Source: Lophius americanus
Taxonomy: Eukaryota; Chordata; Actinopteri; Lophiiformes; Lophiidae
Assembly (NCBI GenBank): GCA_037951165.1
Contig: JBBDHG010000124.1
Coordinates: 2,481,001-2,545,000 of the forward strand
Length of the DNA stretch: 64,000 bases
Direction of reading: 5' to 3'
Positions 36,301 to 48,990 of the stretch are shown piece by piece; positions within the stretch are counted from its first letter, which is position 1, and each line of letters opens with the position of its first letter. Position numbers and translations under genes: made by a program. The notes beneath the pieces were generated by a model, which did not search any database, was not told the DNA's origin, and saw only the letters and a list, made by a program, of their open reading frames with translations.

Positions 36301-38450
36301 AAATTCAGTTATGACCCCTCCAACAACCGCCACCTTATCGTGGTGGAGGGGTTTGAGTACCTAGGATTTGTGTTGTCTGGGGCAATTTGTCCCTGGTAGG
36401 GTCTTCCATGGCAAAGAGGTCCTAATGGAAGGGTCAGACAAAAGAGCGGACACCCATGATAAGAGTAAAAATCAAGGACTTGAGTAACTTGCCCGGAGGA
36501 TTACCCAGGCTCCAGGACCCCACCCTGGAGCCAGGCCCGGAGTAGCGGCCCGCAAGCGAGCGTCTGGTGGGTCCGTCCTCCCGGGGGCCCACCACCCACG
36601 GAGGAATCCGTAGGGGTCCGGTGCATTGTGGATCGGGCAGTAGGAAAAGGTAGCGGCCTTGGCGGTCCAATCCCCGGCTAGAAGAGCTGACGATGGGGTC
36701 GTGGAATGTCACCTCACTGATGGAAAGGGAGCCTGAGCTTGTGTGAGAGGTTGAGAGGTACAGACTAAATATAGTCGGGCTCGCCTCTACGCACAGCCAT
36801 GGCTCTGGAACCTGCCTTCTCGATGGGGGACCAACCTGCACCCTCTACTATGGTGGAGTTACTTCAGTTGAGAGGCGGAAGAGAAGCTTTCTGCCCATGT
36901 ATTGGAGTTTACCCCAGTGGATTAAAGGATTGCTTCCCTGCGCCTCCGGGATGGGTAACGGGTCCTGACTGTTGTGTACGCTTATGCGCCAAACAGCAGT
37001 TCAGAGAACCAACCTTTTCTGGAGTCCTTGGAGCGGGTGCTGGAAAGCACCCCAACTGGGGACTCCATTGTCCTACTGTGAGACTTGAATACACACGTGG
37101 ACAATGAAAGTGAGACCTGGAGTGGCGTGATTGGGAGGAATGGCCTGCCTGATTTGAACCCTAGTGGTGTTCAGTTATTGGACTTCTGTACTAGTCACAG
37201 TTTGTTCATAGCGAACACCATGTTCACACATAAAGGTGTCCACCGGTGCATTTGGCACCAGGACACCCTAGGTCGCAGATCAATGATCTACTTCTGAAGC
37301 AGCTGACAGCTACCGGTAGGCCAAGCGAAACGTGGCTGTGGTAGTCACAGAGACAAAAACCCGATCGTGGGAGAAGTTCAGTGTGACCATGGAAGAACAA
37401 TTTCTGTTTGCCAAGAAGAAATTCTGTCAAACCGTCCGGCGTCTCAGGGGGGGAAAGTGGTCATTCGTTCTCTCTGTCGACGGGCTTGATGGGGCCTTGC
37501 TGAACTCAACTGAGAAACTTGTCGGGCGGTGGAAGGAATACTTTGGGCATCTCCTCAATCCCACCAACACGTATTCCCAGGAGGAACCAGAGCTGGATGA
37601 CTTGGAGGTGGATCCGCTCATCACTGGGGCTGAGGTCGTTGCCGCTGTTAAATATCTCCGCTGTGGCAAGTGGATGAGATCCGCCCTGATTATCTGAAAG
37701 CTATGGATGTTGTTGGGCTGTCATTGCTGACACGCCTTTGCAACATTACATGGAGATCATGGGCAGTACGTCTGGAGTGGCAGACGGGTGGTGGTTCCCC
37801 TTTTCAAGATGGGGGACCAGAGGATGTGTCCCAATTATCGGGGTTCACACTCCTCAGCCTCCATGGGAAGGTCTGCACCAGGGTACTGGAGAGGAGAGTC
37901 CGGTCGATAGTCAAACCTCGGATTCAGGAGGAACAATGCAGTTTTCGTCCTGGTTGTGGAACACTGGACCAGCTCTATACCCTCTCGAGGTTGCTTGAGG
38001 GGATATGGGAGTTTGCCCAACCAGTCCACATGTGCTTTGTGGATCTGGAGAAGCAATACGACCGTGTCCCGCTGGGCATACTTTGGGGGATGAGTTTTTC
38101 TCCGCAGGGTGGCTGTGCTCAGCCTTAGCGATAGGGTGAGCAGCTCAGACATTCGGGAGAGGCTCAAAGTAGAGCCGCTGCTCCTCCGCATCGAGAGGAA
38201 TCAGTTGAGGTGGTTCGGGCATCTAGTCAGGATGCCTCCCTGGGTAGGTGTGTTGGGCATGTCCATCTGGGAGAAGACCCGGGGGCAGACCCAGGACACG
38301 TTTGAGGGATTACATCTCTCGGCTGGCGTGAGAACCTCCTAGTGGAGTTGGCGGATGTGGCCGGGTAGAGGAAAGTCTGAGCTTCCCAGCTGAAACTGCT
38401 GCAAACGTCTCTCATTAGTCCGCGACCCGGACCCGGATGAGTGGAGGATA
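36300..38450 (+). mobile_element. Rex3-like LINE (RTE clade), copy A
   Basis: The 5' region has CAACCGCCACCTTATCGTGG. Endonuclease pieces follow (SGLASTHSHGSGTCLLDGG-like; NTHVDNESETWSGVIGRNGL; TLGRRSMI), then the linker and reverse transcriptase (VGRWKEYF, WQTGGGSPF, EEQCSFRPGCGTLDQLYTLS, CFVDLEKQYDRVPLGILWGM). A jump at about 38095 leads to the C-terminal LSDRVSSSDIRERLKVEPL and IERNQLRWFGHL. The TGGCAGACGGGTGGTGGT block is diagnostic of Rex3. Frameshifts and internal deletions make it dead. Flanking DNA on both sides is shared with copies B and C. Confidence 0.85.
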
Positions 38451-40200
38451 ACGAACAAATGAATGAACAAACTTCAGATATGAATTAGGGGCAATTTTGT
38501 TTGTTAAACCTGATCCATTAAGGAGTTTGCAATAGAAGGATTATGGCAAGACATTTTTGTTAATTGGGGGATTAGACCAGAATCAAGCCCGATTTTTTTG
38601 AAACCAGGATTAAAACCTAGCTTTTGATAAAGCTGGCAATTGCTTGCTGACACTTAAGGCCTAAACTAGCTCTTAGCTATGCTGCTATATGTTCAGAATG
38701 CTAGGGGGACTTCCCATGATGCTTTCTTCCTCAGCACTACTGGTCCAGGCACAGGCCAAGACGGCCACCCCTAGTGGGGATCTGCTGCATGTTTCTGTCT
38801 GTTACAGGCAGTTTATGTCATGCTGAATGTTGTATGTCATGCTGAATTGTTGGGTCACTGTAGAATAATGAGGCGGTCTGGACCGGCTCAGTTCTGAAGG
38901 TGTCTGAAGGTGTCGTGTTTTCACTGTGGTTTATGATATTTAAATTAAAGTGACTCAATACCCTTGAATGGCGTTGACATTGTTCTGGTGTTTGAGTGTC
39001 TTACTTTCTGTTTATTTACTCTGTAATGTTTTCACTTTACACTTTTCTGTAATTGTTCTAATTGTTCCTGTCCTCTGTTTGATCCTTTTATTCTCTCTTT
39101 ATCCTCTCGGTGTGGATTCTTTTCGTAGAGCTTCTCTTTCGCTTTGTAACTTCTTGTTTCCTATTTCTGGTCCTCAGTTCTCTTCATCTGTTTCGCTCCT
39201 TTCGTCTTCATGGATGCTTTAGCTGAAGGTCAACTTTCTCCACTCCTCGTGTTTCCGGGTTTTTTTTCTTCTAATAGCTGTTGCGTGTTTTTAAATCTTT
39301 CTGCTTTTGGCCAAGTCATGAACTGCCGGTTTGTCCAGGATGAACCCAGTCTACCACCCAGTGTGAACTGGGATAGGCTCCAGCCCCGACTAAGCGTGAT
39401 CAGGATAAGTGGTTTCAACATCCTTTTACTCTTTTATCCTGTGTTAACAAATAAACACTGTTGTGATTTCAGGAAGGAACCCTCATATACCATTTATCGG
39501 GGCTTTACCTGTAACAAGATGTCGCACTGTTTAGGTGCACCACCTCTAATGATTTATTGGCTATCAGAAATAACTCAATAGTTCCATTAAATAACATAAC
39601 GTTTCTATTCATGGCAAGAAACATCTCAAAATCGAAATGGTGACCATCATGTTGACTGCTCTGCTAAGCTTTGAAAGTGTTCTGTTCAATGCCCAATGGA
39701 ACTTTACCCAGTCCAATGAAGAAGGGCTGGTCTGTTCTATTGGTCGGTCAGTGAGTTCATTGGTTAGATGAGAACAAAGCTGGGAAGGAGTTCTTGTTCT
39801 GGATCCAATGGTTGGTCCTTGTTGCAGAGCAGTGGCAGCGTTAATGCTTGATTCCGATTTTTCGGTGGCTCGATTATTAGGCAGACTCTCGCAATACTGG
39901 CTAATGAAGTAGTTTTTCGTGGTTCTGGATGGATCAAACTAACCTGGAGGGCTTAGAACAGTTGCAGGCTGCAACTCGATGAGTAAGGAAGAGCACTGGA
40001 GGTCCAGCTTCTTTTTCTGAAGATCAGAGAACAGGTGTTTGTGAAGAACTTCTGTGTAGAAGGCTGAAGAACAAAGAAGCTTATTATTATAAGGGTTCCT
40101 TATATTGACCTGATTGGATATTTACACTCTTTGGGGCCAAATCCAGGGGGAACTGTGGGAAACAGAGTTCATTCATGACCATGAACCCCATCAGCACTAA
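38451..40200. other. Intergenic DNA with scraps of LINE 3' UTR
   Basis: 38600-38740 (AGCTCTTAGCTATGCTGC, GGACTTCCCATGATGC) matches 40960-41035 and 53860-53935, the L2-type 3' UTR. 39335-39420 carries GGGATAGGCTCCAGCCCCGA, a very common fish dispersed repeat. The frame at 38968-39222 is hydrophobic by composition and not called. Confidence 0.55.
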
Positions 40201-40229
40201 TGAGACGTTTGCATAGCTTCATAATAAGG

Positions 40230-41780
40230 ATCAAAGGATCATGTTTATACGCATAGACTAATGATATAGTTTCATGTAGTTAGACTAAGGATCATGTTTA
40301 TACACATAGACTAATGATATAGTTTCATGTAGTTAGACTAAGGATCATGTTTATACACATAGACTAACGATGTAGTTTGATGTAGTTACACTAAGGATCA
40401 TGTTTATATGCATAGACTAATGATATAGTTTCACGTAGTTAGACTAAGGATCATGTTTATACATATATCTGATGATATATCTACTCTGGATGGTATGACC
40501 TTGGCCTCTTGGCTGGATTACTGTAATGCCCTACTAGCAGGTAGTCCCAATAAGTCTCTGAAGCCCCTCCAGCTGATCCAGAACGCTGCTGCACGGGTGC
40601 TGACCAGAACCAGGTTAAGAGAACATATCTCCCCTGTATTAGCTTCCCTTCATTGGCTCCCAGTAAAATCCAGAATCGAATTCAAAATCCTTCTGCTCAC
40701 TTACAAAGCCCTTAATGGTCAGGCACCAACGTATCTGAAGGAGCTCATAGTTCCATATTGTCCAATCAGAACTCTGCGCTCCCAGCATGCAGGGTTACTG
40801 GTCATCCCTAGAGTCTCCAGAAGTAGAATGGGAGCCAGAGCTTTCAGCTATCAGGCTCCTCTACTGTGGAACCATCTTCCAATCTGGGTGTGGGGGGCAG
40901 AGACCCTCTCTACATTTAAAAGTAGGCTTAAAACTTTCCTTCATGATAAAGTTTATAATTAAGGCTGGCATAAGCTAGCTCTTTGCTATGCTCCTATAGG
41001 TTTAGACTGCTAGGGGATCTCCCATGATGCACTGACCTTTTTTCTCTTCCTCTCTCACTGTCCCTCTTTATACATCCCACTCACTTTAATGCATGTTAAA
41101 TGGATTAATGCATGTTAAATGGTTTAATACATGTTAAATGGTTTAATGCATGTTAAATGGTTTAATACATGTTAAATGGTTTGACTTCTTGACTTCTTCC
41201 CTAGAGTCTTTGTGTTTTCTCGCCCTGTAAAGTCACATGGTTGGTGATGGCATCTGCTGCTGTGGACCTGCTCGATGTCCAATGATTACACATGACGGTC
41301 TTGCTTAATCATGATCATGATGATGATTATTGTTGTTATCATTATTATTATTACTGTATAGTATTTCCCCATAAGCTATCACTATATGTTACATTAATAT
41401 TAATGTTATTATCAACCTGGGATCTCTGCTGCTGCTGCGGCCCGACCATGGAGCGGTTGGAGAACTTGGATTATAGCTGATATCTTTGCTGCTTTTCCCC
41501 CGTCTGTATCTCTCCTCACCTGTGTCTCTCTCTTTCTCGCTCTCACTCTCTTTTTTTTTCAAACCCGACCGGGCATGGCCGTAGGCCGTCCACCCTGAGT
41601 CTTGGATCTGCTCGAGATTTTTGCCCGTTAAAGTGCAGTTTTTTCACGCCATTGTCGCCAAGTGGAGGAATTTGGAGGAAGGAGGAATTTGTTGGGTCCT
41701 GTAGATAATTTATAAAGAGTCTGGTCTAGACCTGCTCTTTCTGGAAAGCACCTTGAGACAACTCTTGTGAATTGGCGCTA

Positions 41781-41812
<32 letters not shown>

Positions 41813-42110
41813 CATAGACTAATGATATAGTTTCATGTAGTTAGACTAAGGATCATGTTTATACACATAGACTAATGATATAGTTTCATGTAGTTAGACT
41901 TAGGATCATGTTTATACGCATAGACTAATGATATAGTTTCATGTAGTTAGACTAAGGATTATGTTTATACACATAGACTAAAGATATAGTTTAAAAATGG
42001 TTAGTTTTGAAACTGTGGTTGTTACACTAAGGATCATGTGTGTCTGTATAGACTAATGATATAGTGTTATGTAGTTAGACTAAGGATCATGTGCGAATGA
42101 TATGTTTGTA
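40230..42110. repeat. 53-bp tandem array, split by a LINE
   Basis: The unit AAGGATCATGTTTATACACA, TAGACTAATGATATAGTTTC, ATGTAGTTAGACT repeats at 40236, 40289, 40342, 40395 and 40448. It resumes after the LINE at 41850, 41903, 41956, 42031 and 42083. The equivalent places in the palindrome arms (about 49000-49075 and 61290-61370) have only about two copies, so the array expanded here. Confidence 0.9.
40470..41812 (+). mobile_element. 5'-truncated L2-type LINE with (GATT)n tail
   Basis: An open frame to 40962 reads LDYCNALLAGSPNKSLKPLQ, LIQNAAARVLTRTRLREHIS, ASLHWLPV, then SQHAGLL, LLWNHLPIWVW and TFKSRLKTFLHDK. This is the C-terminal end of an L2/CR1 reverse transcriptase ORF and is still largely open, suggesting a fairly young insertion. 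The 3' UTR includes a 20-21 bp mini-repeat (about 41089-41182) and ends TATAAATAAA then (GATT)n. Confidence 0.85.
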
Positions 42111-42119
42111 TTGGACTTC

Positions 42120-43400
42120 ACTTTCCAAAACATGTAACGTTCTTACCCAGGCTATCACATAGAAACTGAATCAAACAGTTATTAGACAAGACATGACATC
42201 CAAATATATCAGCATGATACTGAGCGTTCTACTTTTCCTTCTAATAGTACTATAGAGTCATAAATGAAATGTATCACATGATAATGTTCCTGTAAACTAA
42301 TATTGAACATGATGATGATTGGACTAACAACCAGGTCCTGAAGCTGTGACAAGTGTTCTGATGGACTCTTTTTAAGGTCCAGTCTTCCAGGTAGTTTAAT
42401 GGTAACTTGTTCAGTTCTACATCCTGAACCATCCGTCTGTTGGTTCCTTTCCTCTGGAACGAATCAGATTACCATTCAGGTCACAAACTCTTAAAGGAAG
42501 ATCTGACATTGTTCTGTTCTTATAACATTTATTTTATCAAACATCATCAATCACAAACAAAAAATACTTTTCACTTTTTGACATTTTATCATTTCACACT
42601 GTTTCAGGAAACAAAACAAGAAAGTGTAAATAAATCACTGAGACACAACAAAGTTGATGGTTTGGATTCAAACAGAAGAAAGATCCCGGCGGGTCCTTCC
42701 CAAGGCTCCAAGTTAACAGCTGAAAGAGTCCTTGGAGCAGATGAAGCTCTGAATGTAGTTACAGCGCTTGTTTCCCCATCCCTCTGAGATTAGATTTAAC
42801 AAAGAGAAACATCATTAATTGTAGTAATTCATGTTTTACTCTCTTCCCTTTATTAAAAAGTCTAATTTTATATTTTCATGGATGACAGATGGACAATTTT
42901 AATTACAACGACATTTTGGCGGCCTGAAATGTACGTTTTTGATCTGAGGTTCCAAAGCTTCAATTTCCATTTCTGCACAAGATAGCAATCTAATTGGTGT
43001 CACCTAAAGGGGGAACTAAGCCAGCGAGGGGTCAGAAGCCAGTGAACTTCTAAGGCCGGACCCAAGCCCAGATTAATGGGGAAGGTTGCGTCTGGCATAA
43101 AACCTATGCTAAGTAAACATGCGGAACACAAAACTGATTTAAAAACCGTATTGGTAAATTGGCCAGGTTAATAGCAACTGCCTGGTTCCATTAGTAAGCA
43201 ATGTACCGGCTTTAAATTAGGATGGGAAGTATGGGAGGATCCGTTGTTGCGACCCCGAAAGGGAATAACTGAAAGAAGAAGAGGAAGTGTCATCTAAACG
43301 GGGAATAAGTCTCCTTTTGACTCACAACGCTCCCAGTTAAATTTAAATTCAGTAAATACAGCAACATTTGGACCAAGACCCCCCTAAAGTGCATTAAAGT
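42120..43400 (-). pseudogene. Orphan terminal exon of a secreted lectin (remnant B)
   Basis: The exon 42783-42713 (minus) is intact: TCTCAG acceptor, then GWGNKRCNY...SFICSKDSFSC and stop, followed by the 3' UTR and flank shared with the 194-aa genes. Upstream the last intron continues to about 43395. There the sequence jumps from the equivalent of 50370 to that of 53388, so every other exon and the promoter have been deleted. Confidence 0.8.
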
Positions 43401-45000
43401 GAAGGTGAAGACATTTTCCTGCTGTGAAGAAGATCAGAAAAGTGAGGAACTAAAAGAAAATCGAGGGGAATAAAAGGAAATTGTAAAGAATCAAACAGTG
43501 AATAACACGAGATTAAAGTCTGGATCAGGTTATAGATAAAATAAGATGAGATACAAGATACAAGTTAAATGCTTTTAGATCAGCGTTTTTTTAATGTCGT
43601 ATATAATTGTTGATTCTTCAAAGAAATCAAAAACGATACAACAAAAATCATGTGGGGACCAAAAACGAACATCACAGTCATGTTCTGAACTTAAACAGAG
43701 TTTCCAAATTTGGACCTGCTCCTCATTATGTTTGTTTTATCTACAGCAATCACACCAATAAACTCTGGATGAGTTTCCTGATAGTAGCATTTACAGTCAG
43801 CTCTTGATAAGAGTCAAGCACACAATAAATCTCTGCAGCTGACCCAGAATGCTGAACAGAACACTTAAGGCCACCCTCCCTCCCCCAGAACACCACTAGG
43901 ATAAGCGTTTACAGAAACATAAATGACTTGTGTTTTGGGTTTTATTCAGAGAAAATGATGATGATGATGTCGTGCTCTTCTGAGGACCAATCAGGATCTT
44001 TCCCCAGAAAATGGCAACATTTGAATCGTCGTGTGAAGACAGGTGGTTTGCTGCTATAGGTAACATTTCCACTCTCAAAAAGTGAACTTTTTTATTTTAA
44101 TTCAACAAACGTACACACGGTTCAATGAATACGTAATATTTATGTTAGTTTTTTAGACGAAGCTCCCTTTAACGGGTATTATTTCAAATTAACTAAACTG
44201 CATCATATTATAAACAGGTTCAGTCACATTTTTCAACAAGAAATAGCAACTCAAAAAGTATTCAACCAAACAGCTGAGCAGGACCAAATAGGGTTAGAAG
44301 TTTAAAATTGTCCTGATTTCGAAACAGAGTGACAAGAAGAATAAACGGATTTATATTCCTGTAAAACATTTACCTGTATTTGGGATATAATTCTGTGTCC
44401 ATAAATCAGTACTTCTATGTCACAATTATACTGTTCTCTGTCTGTATATAATAATAAAAACAGGTCCAGTTATTTCCGCTGATGATGAGATGCATACCTG
44501 TAAAGGATGATAAAGATGCTGTTAATCAGTAAACTTGAGGGATTTGAAAGAAACTCTGTTGATATGATGTTTAATAAATGGTTAAAGTTTGTCATGTGAT
44601 CACGTCCCTATTATCTCTGTCACTAAATGATCCAAACACGTCTTCTGTCCAATCTTCAGTCCAGGAAACAACACGTCTCATAAATCATCCAGAAATATGT
44701 TTCACTGTCGTAACAATCACGCCAACATCGTTACTGATGGTCGTCAAAGTCAGACTCCATGTGGAGAGACGGGACCGTCTGTGTCGGCGCCACAACACCA
44801 TCACTGTTTGTGTGGACTTGAGGGTGAGCTGCCGTCACACGAGAGTCTGAGAGCCATCAGATCTGTGGTGGTCCAACACCTTCAGAAACTAGGCCTACGC
44901 AGTCGTCCCCGACAGCAACGGAATATCCCTCAAGATCTCTTCATGTCGATGTATATGCAACAAAGTTGGACATATAGTTGGACTTTGGAATTATGGGCCG
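43401..45000. repeat. Duplicated flank: 43410-43830 direct, 43880-45000 inverted, versus 53-56 kb
   Basis: 43410-43830 matches 53395-53850 in the same orientation. 43880-44900 matches 54390-55830 in reverse complement. The inverted block includes a 90-codon frame (44578-44850, counterpart 54749-54477) differing at one visible residue between copies; it has no recognisable domain. Confidence 0.75.
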
Positions 45001-45420
45001 AAAAACTTTGGAGATAAAGCTCCCCCTAGAGTTGGATCTTTAGAGCTACCCTTTTCAAAAATGACTCCCGTTCTTCCTCACACCCAACGTCAATGTGGGT
45101 ATCAAATTTGAAAATGATTCATATAATGGTTTTTGAGTTATCACTTTAACACAAAGGATCTGCGGCGGTCACGAAGGTCTCTCATGAGCTCCCTATCGAG
45201 AGTAAAATATGGACTAATAGCGTAAAATATGGCTCCCCCTAGTGAGTAAAATATGAAGTATTACTGTTAATCATGATGTCTAAAAGATAGATCTCCTTGA
45301 GTTGATTTATAAGAACCAAATACAGATCAAATCAGACCAACGGCTGATAAATTATTGCCTGACAATTTGGCAGATAAAGCTCCCCCTAGTGTCAGAATGT
45401 ACAACCAAACTTTCCCTAAA
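45000..45420 (-). repeat. Dispersed repeat, copy of the 31.3-31.8 kb type
   Basis: It carries GCTCCCCCTAG blocks and TAGATCTCCTTGAGTTGATT, the reverse complement of the phrases at 31240-31840. Confidence 0.55.
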
Positions 45421-45780
45421 ACACTCAAGCTCTTCCTCACACAAAGATCTGTGTGGCTCGGAAACTACTGAGACCTGCCAGACCAGGTTAGTCTTTTCTA
45501 AGTTTCTTTATTTATACCAGATTGTAGATTCTGTGCGTGAAAAACAACAGTCGCAGTATTTCTACATGTTTGAACTCCTACCTGCCTTTTTCCTGTTCTC
45601 CAGAGTGGATCAGACAGATTATAGAGTGAACCCTAACCCTACATATCTGTGGGTGGATGCAGTATGTTAAAGTCAAGAGATGGGATGCTCATACTTATGA
45701 TTAAGCAAAATAAGAATTAAAAATTTAAAAAAATGGAGGGTAAGACCCCCCATGAGAAGGTCAGCATTAAGATCTGAGAT
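45421..45780. other. Intergenic DNA, nothing recognised
   Basis: No exon or repeat could be supported. Confidence 0.45.
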
Positions 45781-45789
45781 GTGAACCAC

Positions 45790-46001
45790 TGGGAGGTTAA
45801 CTGTTAGAGTCCACATCGTCCGCACAGGTATTCAATACAGTGGCCCATGCACCGAGTGCATAACCATCACCATGCAGGACACCATCTCTGCACTGGAGAG
45901 CTCCTTCAGCGACAGGCTCCTTCACCCCAAGTGTGTGAAGGAGCAATATTGCTGATCTTTCCTTCCTGCAGCAGTCAGGCTTTTTAGCCAGCACTGCTAG
46001 T

Positions 46002-46077
<76 letters not shown>

Positions 46078-46262
46078 CCTCACTTGCACTTTGCACTATG
46101 GGACAATACACTACCCAACATGTCCACTACTGCACATTTAATTTAATTTAATTTTACACAATGTTGCTCTGTTATTCTGTATTCTGTAAAATGCTCTTGC
46201 TGCCGTAATACTGCAATTTCCCCATTGTGGGACTAATAAAGGTTTATCTTATCTCTCTCTCT
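45790..46262 (+). repeat. LINE 3' end carrying a long (AC)n
   Basis: A frame reads LLHPKCVKEQYC, stop, SFLPAAVRLFSQHC, similar to the C-terminus of fish LINEs. The 3' UTR ends GGGACTAATAAAGGTTTATC. A (CA)n microsatellite of about 33 units at 46008-46073 interrupts it. Confidence 0.6.
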
Positions 46263-47519
46263 TATACAAACACTCACAAACGCACACACACACACACACA
46301 CACACATTCTTGTACATAACTCTTTATGAGGACCAGGAGAAAAAGACCCACAATGTGAGGACCGGGTGTTCTACCTAACATATAGACATGAAAATAGTCA
46401 TACTGAACACTCTGTGGCACCCTTAAGCTATAAACCGCCTTACATTAGATGGATCAGAGAATTACAGTGAAAAAGGTTTTCAACAGCAGACGGAGGAGTA
46501 GGCACTTTTTTCTTTTCTTTTTTTTTGCTAGCCGTAGTTCAGTGGTAATAACAATTCAATTTGATGTATTATATGTCTTATTGGATAGATGAATCATAAT
46601 TTCCGATTATTCACCTTGGATATCACTAAATTATATTCCCTAACCCTTAGTAGTGATGAACTAAAACATAATTGCTCTTTTTTAATTATGCAGTTCATAT
46701 GCAAATAATGTATTGACAAAAATTAAAGAGTGAAGAGGTATACATGGGATTATTATATTCTTCATTGTCTCATGAAAATAAAGCTCACATTCTGAAGTTC
46801 ACCTCAACAAACACAATAATGAATTCCTTTCTTTGAGATAAAATTATTCCTTTGGATTGTTTTTCATGCGAAACATCATTGACATGAACGTTTCTACTTA
46901 AACTATTTATCATAAAACCAAGACAATTTGTACAAGTCAAAAAAGTGATGTCTTATAACGGTCCTTTGCATAATTGTTTTCACAATAAATCTGAGACTAA
47001 AAAATACAATGTCGAAATTTAGCACTTTCCTAGAGCACAGAACAAACCATCAGCAGCAGCAGCAACAGCATAGTGAAATAGAAAACTCCCAGATTCAGCG
47101 CCTTATCATCACCATTATCATCCTGTTTTCTATATTAACGTCTTGCTTTGTCTCTTACAATGGGGCTTATGGTGGACATTGGTGGCTGCTTTTAAGTGCT
47201 CAAAAAAGAATACCTTTGGAATTCATATTGATTTTGTAGATGAGTCCATCATTTATGTTGTTATTATTTTTCTCTATGTATTCACAGTGTAGAATGTGGA
47301 CATGGGGCCTACAATACCACAGTAGACATGGCTTTACAACCCAGTTACTGAACATTAGAACATGAACCTTGACAGGTTTCAATTGGTTAAGCAGGACTCT
47401 TGTATTTTAAACCAATTTATTTAAAAGTGTCTTTAAGTAAAACTAAATATAGTATTAGAACATCTGTCTTAGGTCTTCGGTGAAATTGTAAATCAGATTA
47501 TTCTCAGTTAAATTCAGTT

Positions 47520-48990
47520 ATGACCCCTTCGACAACCGCCGCCTTATCGTGGTGGAGGGGTTTGAGTACCTAGGAGCTGTGTTGTCTGGGGCAATTTGCC
47601 CCTGGTAGGGTCTCCCATGGCAAAGAGGTCCTAATGGAAGGGTCAGACAAAGAGCGGTCAAGACCCCTGATGAGAGGAAAAATCAAGCACTGAAGTACTT
47701 TGCCCGGAGGGTTACCGGGGCCCCACCCTGGAGCCAGGCCCGGAGTAGAGGCCCGCCCGCCAGCGAGCGTCTGGTGGCCAGGCCTTCACCCATGGGGCTC
47801 GGTCGGGTTTAGCCCAAAGAAGGGACATCGGTCCGTCCTCCCGTGGGCCCAACACCCACGGAGGAATCCGCAGGGGTTCGGTGCATTGTGGATCGGGCAG
47901 TAGGAAAAGGCAGCGGCCTTGGCAGTCCAATCCCCGGCTAGAAAAGCTGACGATGGGTTCATGGAATTTTACGTCACTGATGGAGAAGGAGCATGAGCTT
48001 GTGCGAGAGGTTGAGAGGCACAGACTAGATATAGTCGGGCTCGCCTCTACGCACAGCCATGGCTCTGGAACCTGCCTTCTCGATGGGGGACCAACCTGCA
48101 CCCTCTACTATGCTGGAGTTGCTTCAGTTGAGAGGCGGAAGAGAAGCTCTCTGCCCATGTATTGGGGTTTACCCCAGTGGATGAAAGGATTGCTTCGCTG
48201 CGCATTCGGGTTGGGTAATGGGTCCTGACTGTTGTGTACGCTTATGCGCAAAACAGCAGTTCAGAGAACCAACCTTTTCTGGAGTCCTTGGAGCGGGTGC
48301 TGGAAAGCACCCCGACTGGGGACTCCATTGTCCTACTGTGAGACTTGAATGCACACGTGGGCAATGACAGCGAGACCTGGAGTGGCGGGATTGGGAGGAC
48401 TGGCCTGCCTGATCTGAACCCTAGTGGTGTTCAGTTAGTGGACTTCTGTACTAGTCACAGTTTGTCCATAGCGAACAGGGAAAGTGGTCATTGTTTCCAC
48501 TCTGTTGACGGGCTGGATGGGGATTTGCTGAACTCAATTGAGAAAGTTGTCGGGCGGTGGAAGGAATACTCTGGGCATCTCCTCAATCCCACCAACAGGT
48601 ATTCCCAGGAGGAACCAGAGCGGAATGACTTGGAGGTGGATCCGCTGTTCACTGGGGCTGAGGTTGCTGCGGCTGTTAAACAACTCCGCGGTGGCAACGT
48701 CCCGGGGGTGGATGAGATCCGCCCTGATTATCTGAAAGCTCTGGATGTTGTACGGCTGTCATGGCTGACACGCCTCTTCAACATTATGTGGTCATCAAAT
48801 TTTTATGGACAGAATTTCTAGGCGTAGCCAAGTGGCGGAGGATCTCGGGTTCATGGGTCTTAGGGTCCCGTCTCTGCTTTTTTCGGATGATGTGGTGCTA
48901 TTGGCACATTCAAATACTGACCTCTAGCTCGCACTGTGATGATTTAAAGCCGAGTGTGAAGCGGCCGGGATGAGAATCAGTTTTGAAATT
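47520..48990 (+). mobile_element. Rex3-like LINE, copy B
   Basis: Same 5' end and endonuclease as copy A (STHSHGSGTCLLDGG, NAHVGNDSETWSGGIGRTGL). A deletion at about 48478 removes roughly 235 bp still present in copies A and C. The RT start follows (VGRWKEYSGHLLNPTNRYSQ, VDEIRPDYLKALDVV). A second jump leads to a broken FSDDVVLLAHSNTDL catalytic-box region ending near 48990. Confidence 0.85.

Noticed and set aside
38968..39222. Hydrophobic 84-codon frame resembling a membrane protein
   Set aside because: T-rich composition explains it; no exon borders, paralogue or promoter.
40453..40962. 169-codon open frame as a host gene
   Set aside because: Recognised as the reverse transcriptase C-terminal end of an L2-type LINE.
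44578..45017. Overlapping 90- and 106-codon frames
   Set aside because: No family features and both frames equally conserved in the duplicate, so recent duplication explains it; kept only as a finding.
45797..46111. 104-codon frame with a long Val-Cys repeat
   Set aside because: Translation of an (AC)n microsatellite inside a LINE tail.
47700..48228. Gly/Pro-rich and other frames at 47.7-48.2 kb and their mirrors at 62.4-62.9 kb
   Set aside because: Antisense or out-of-frame readings of Rex3 5' sequence.
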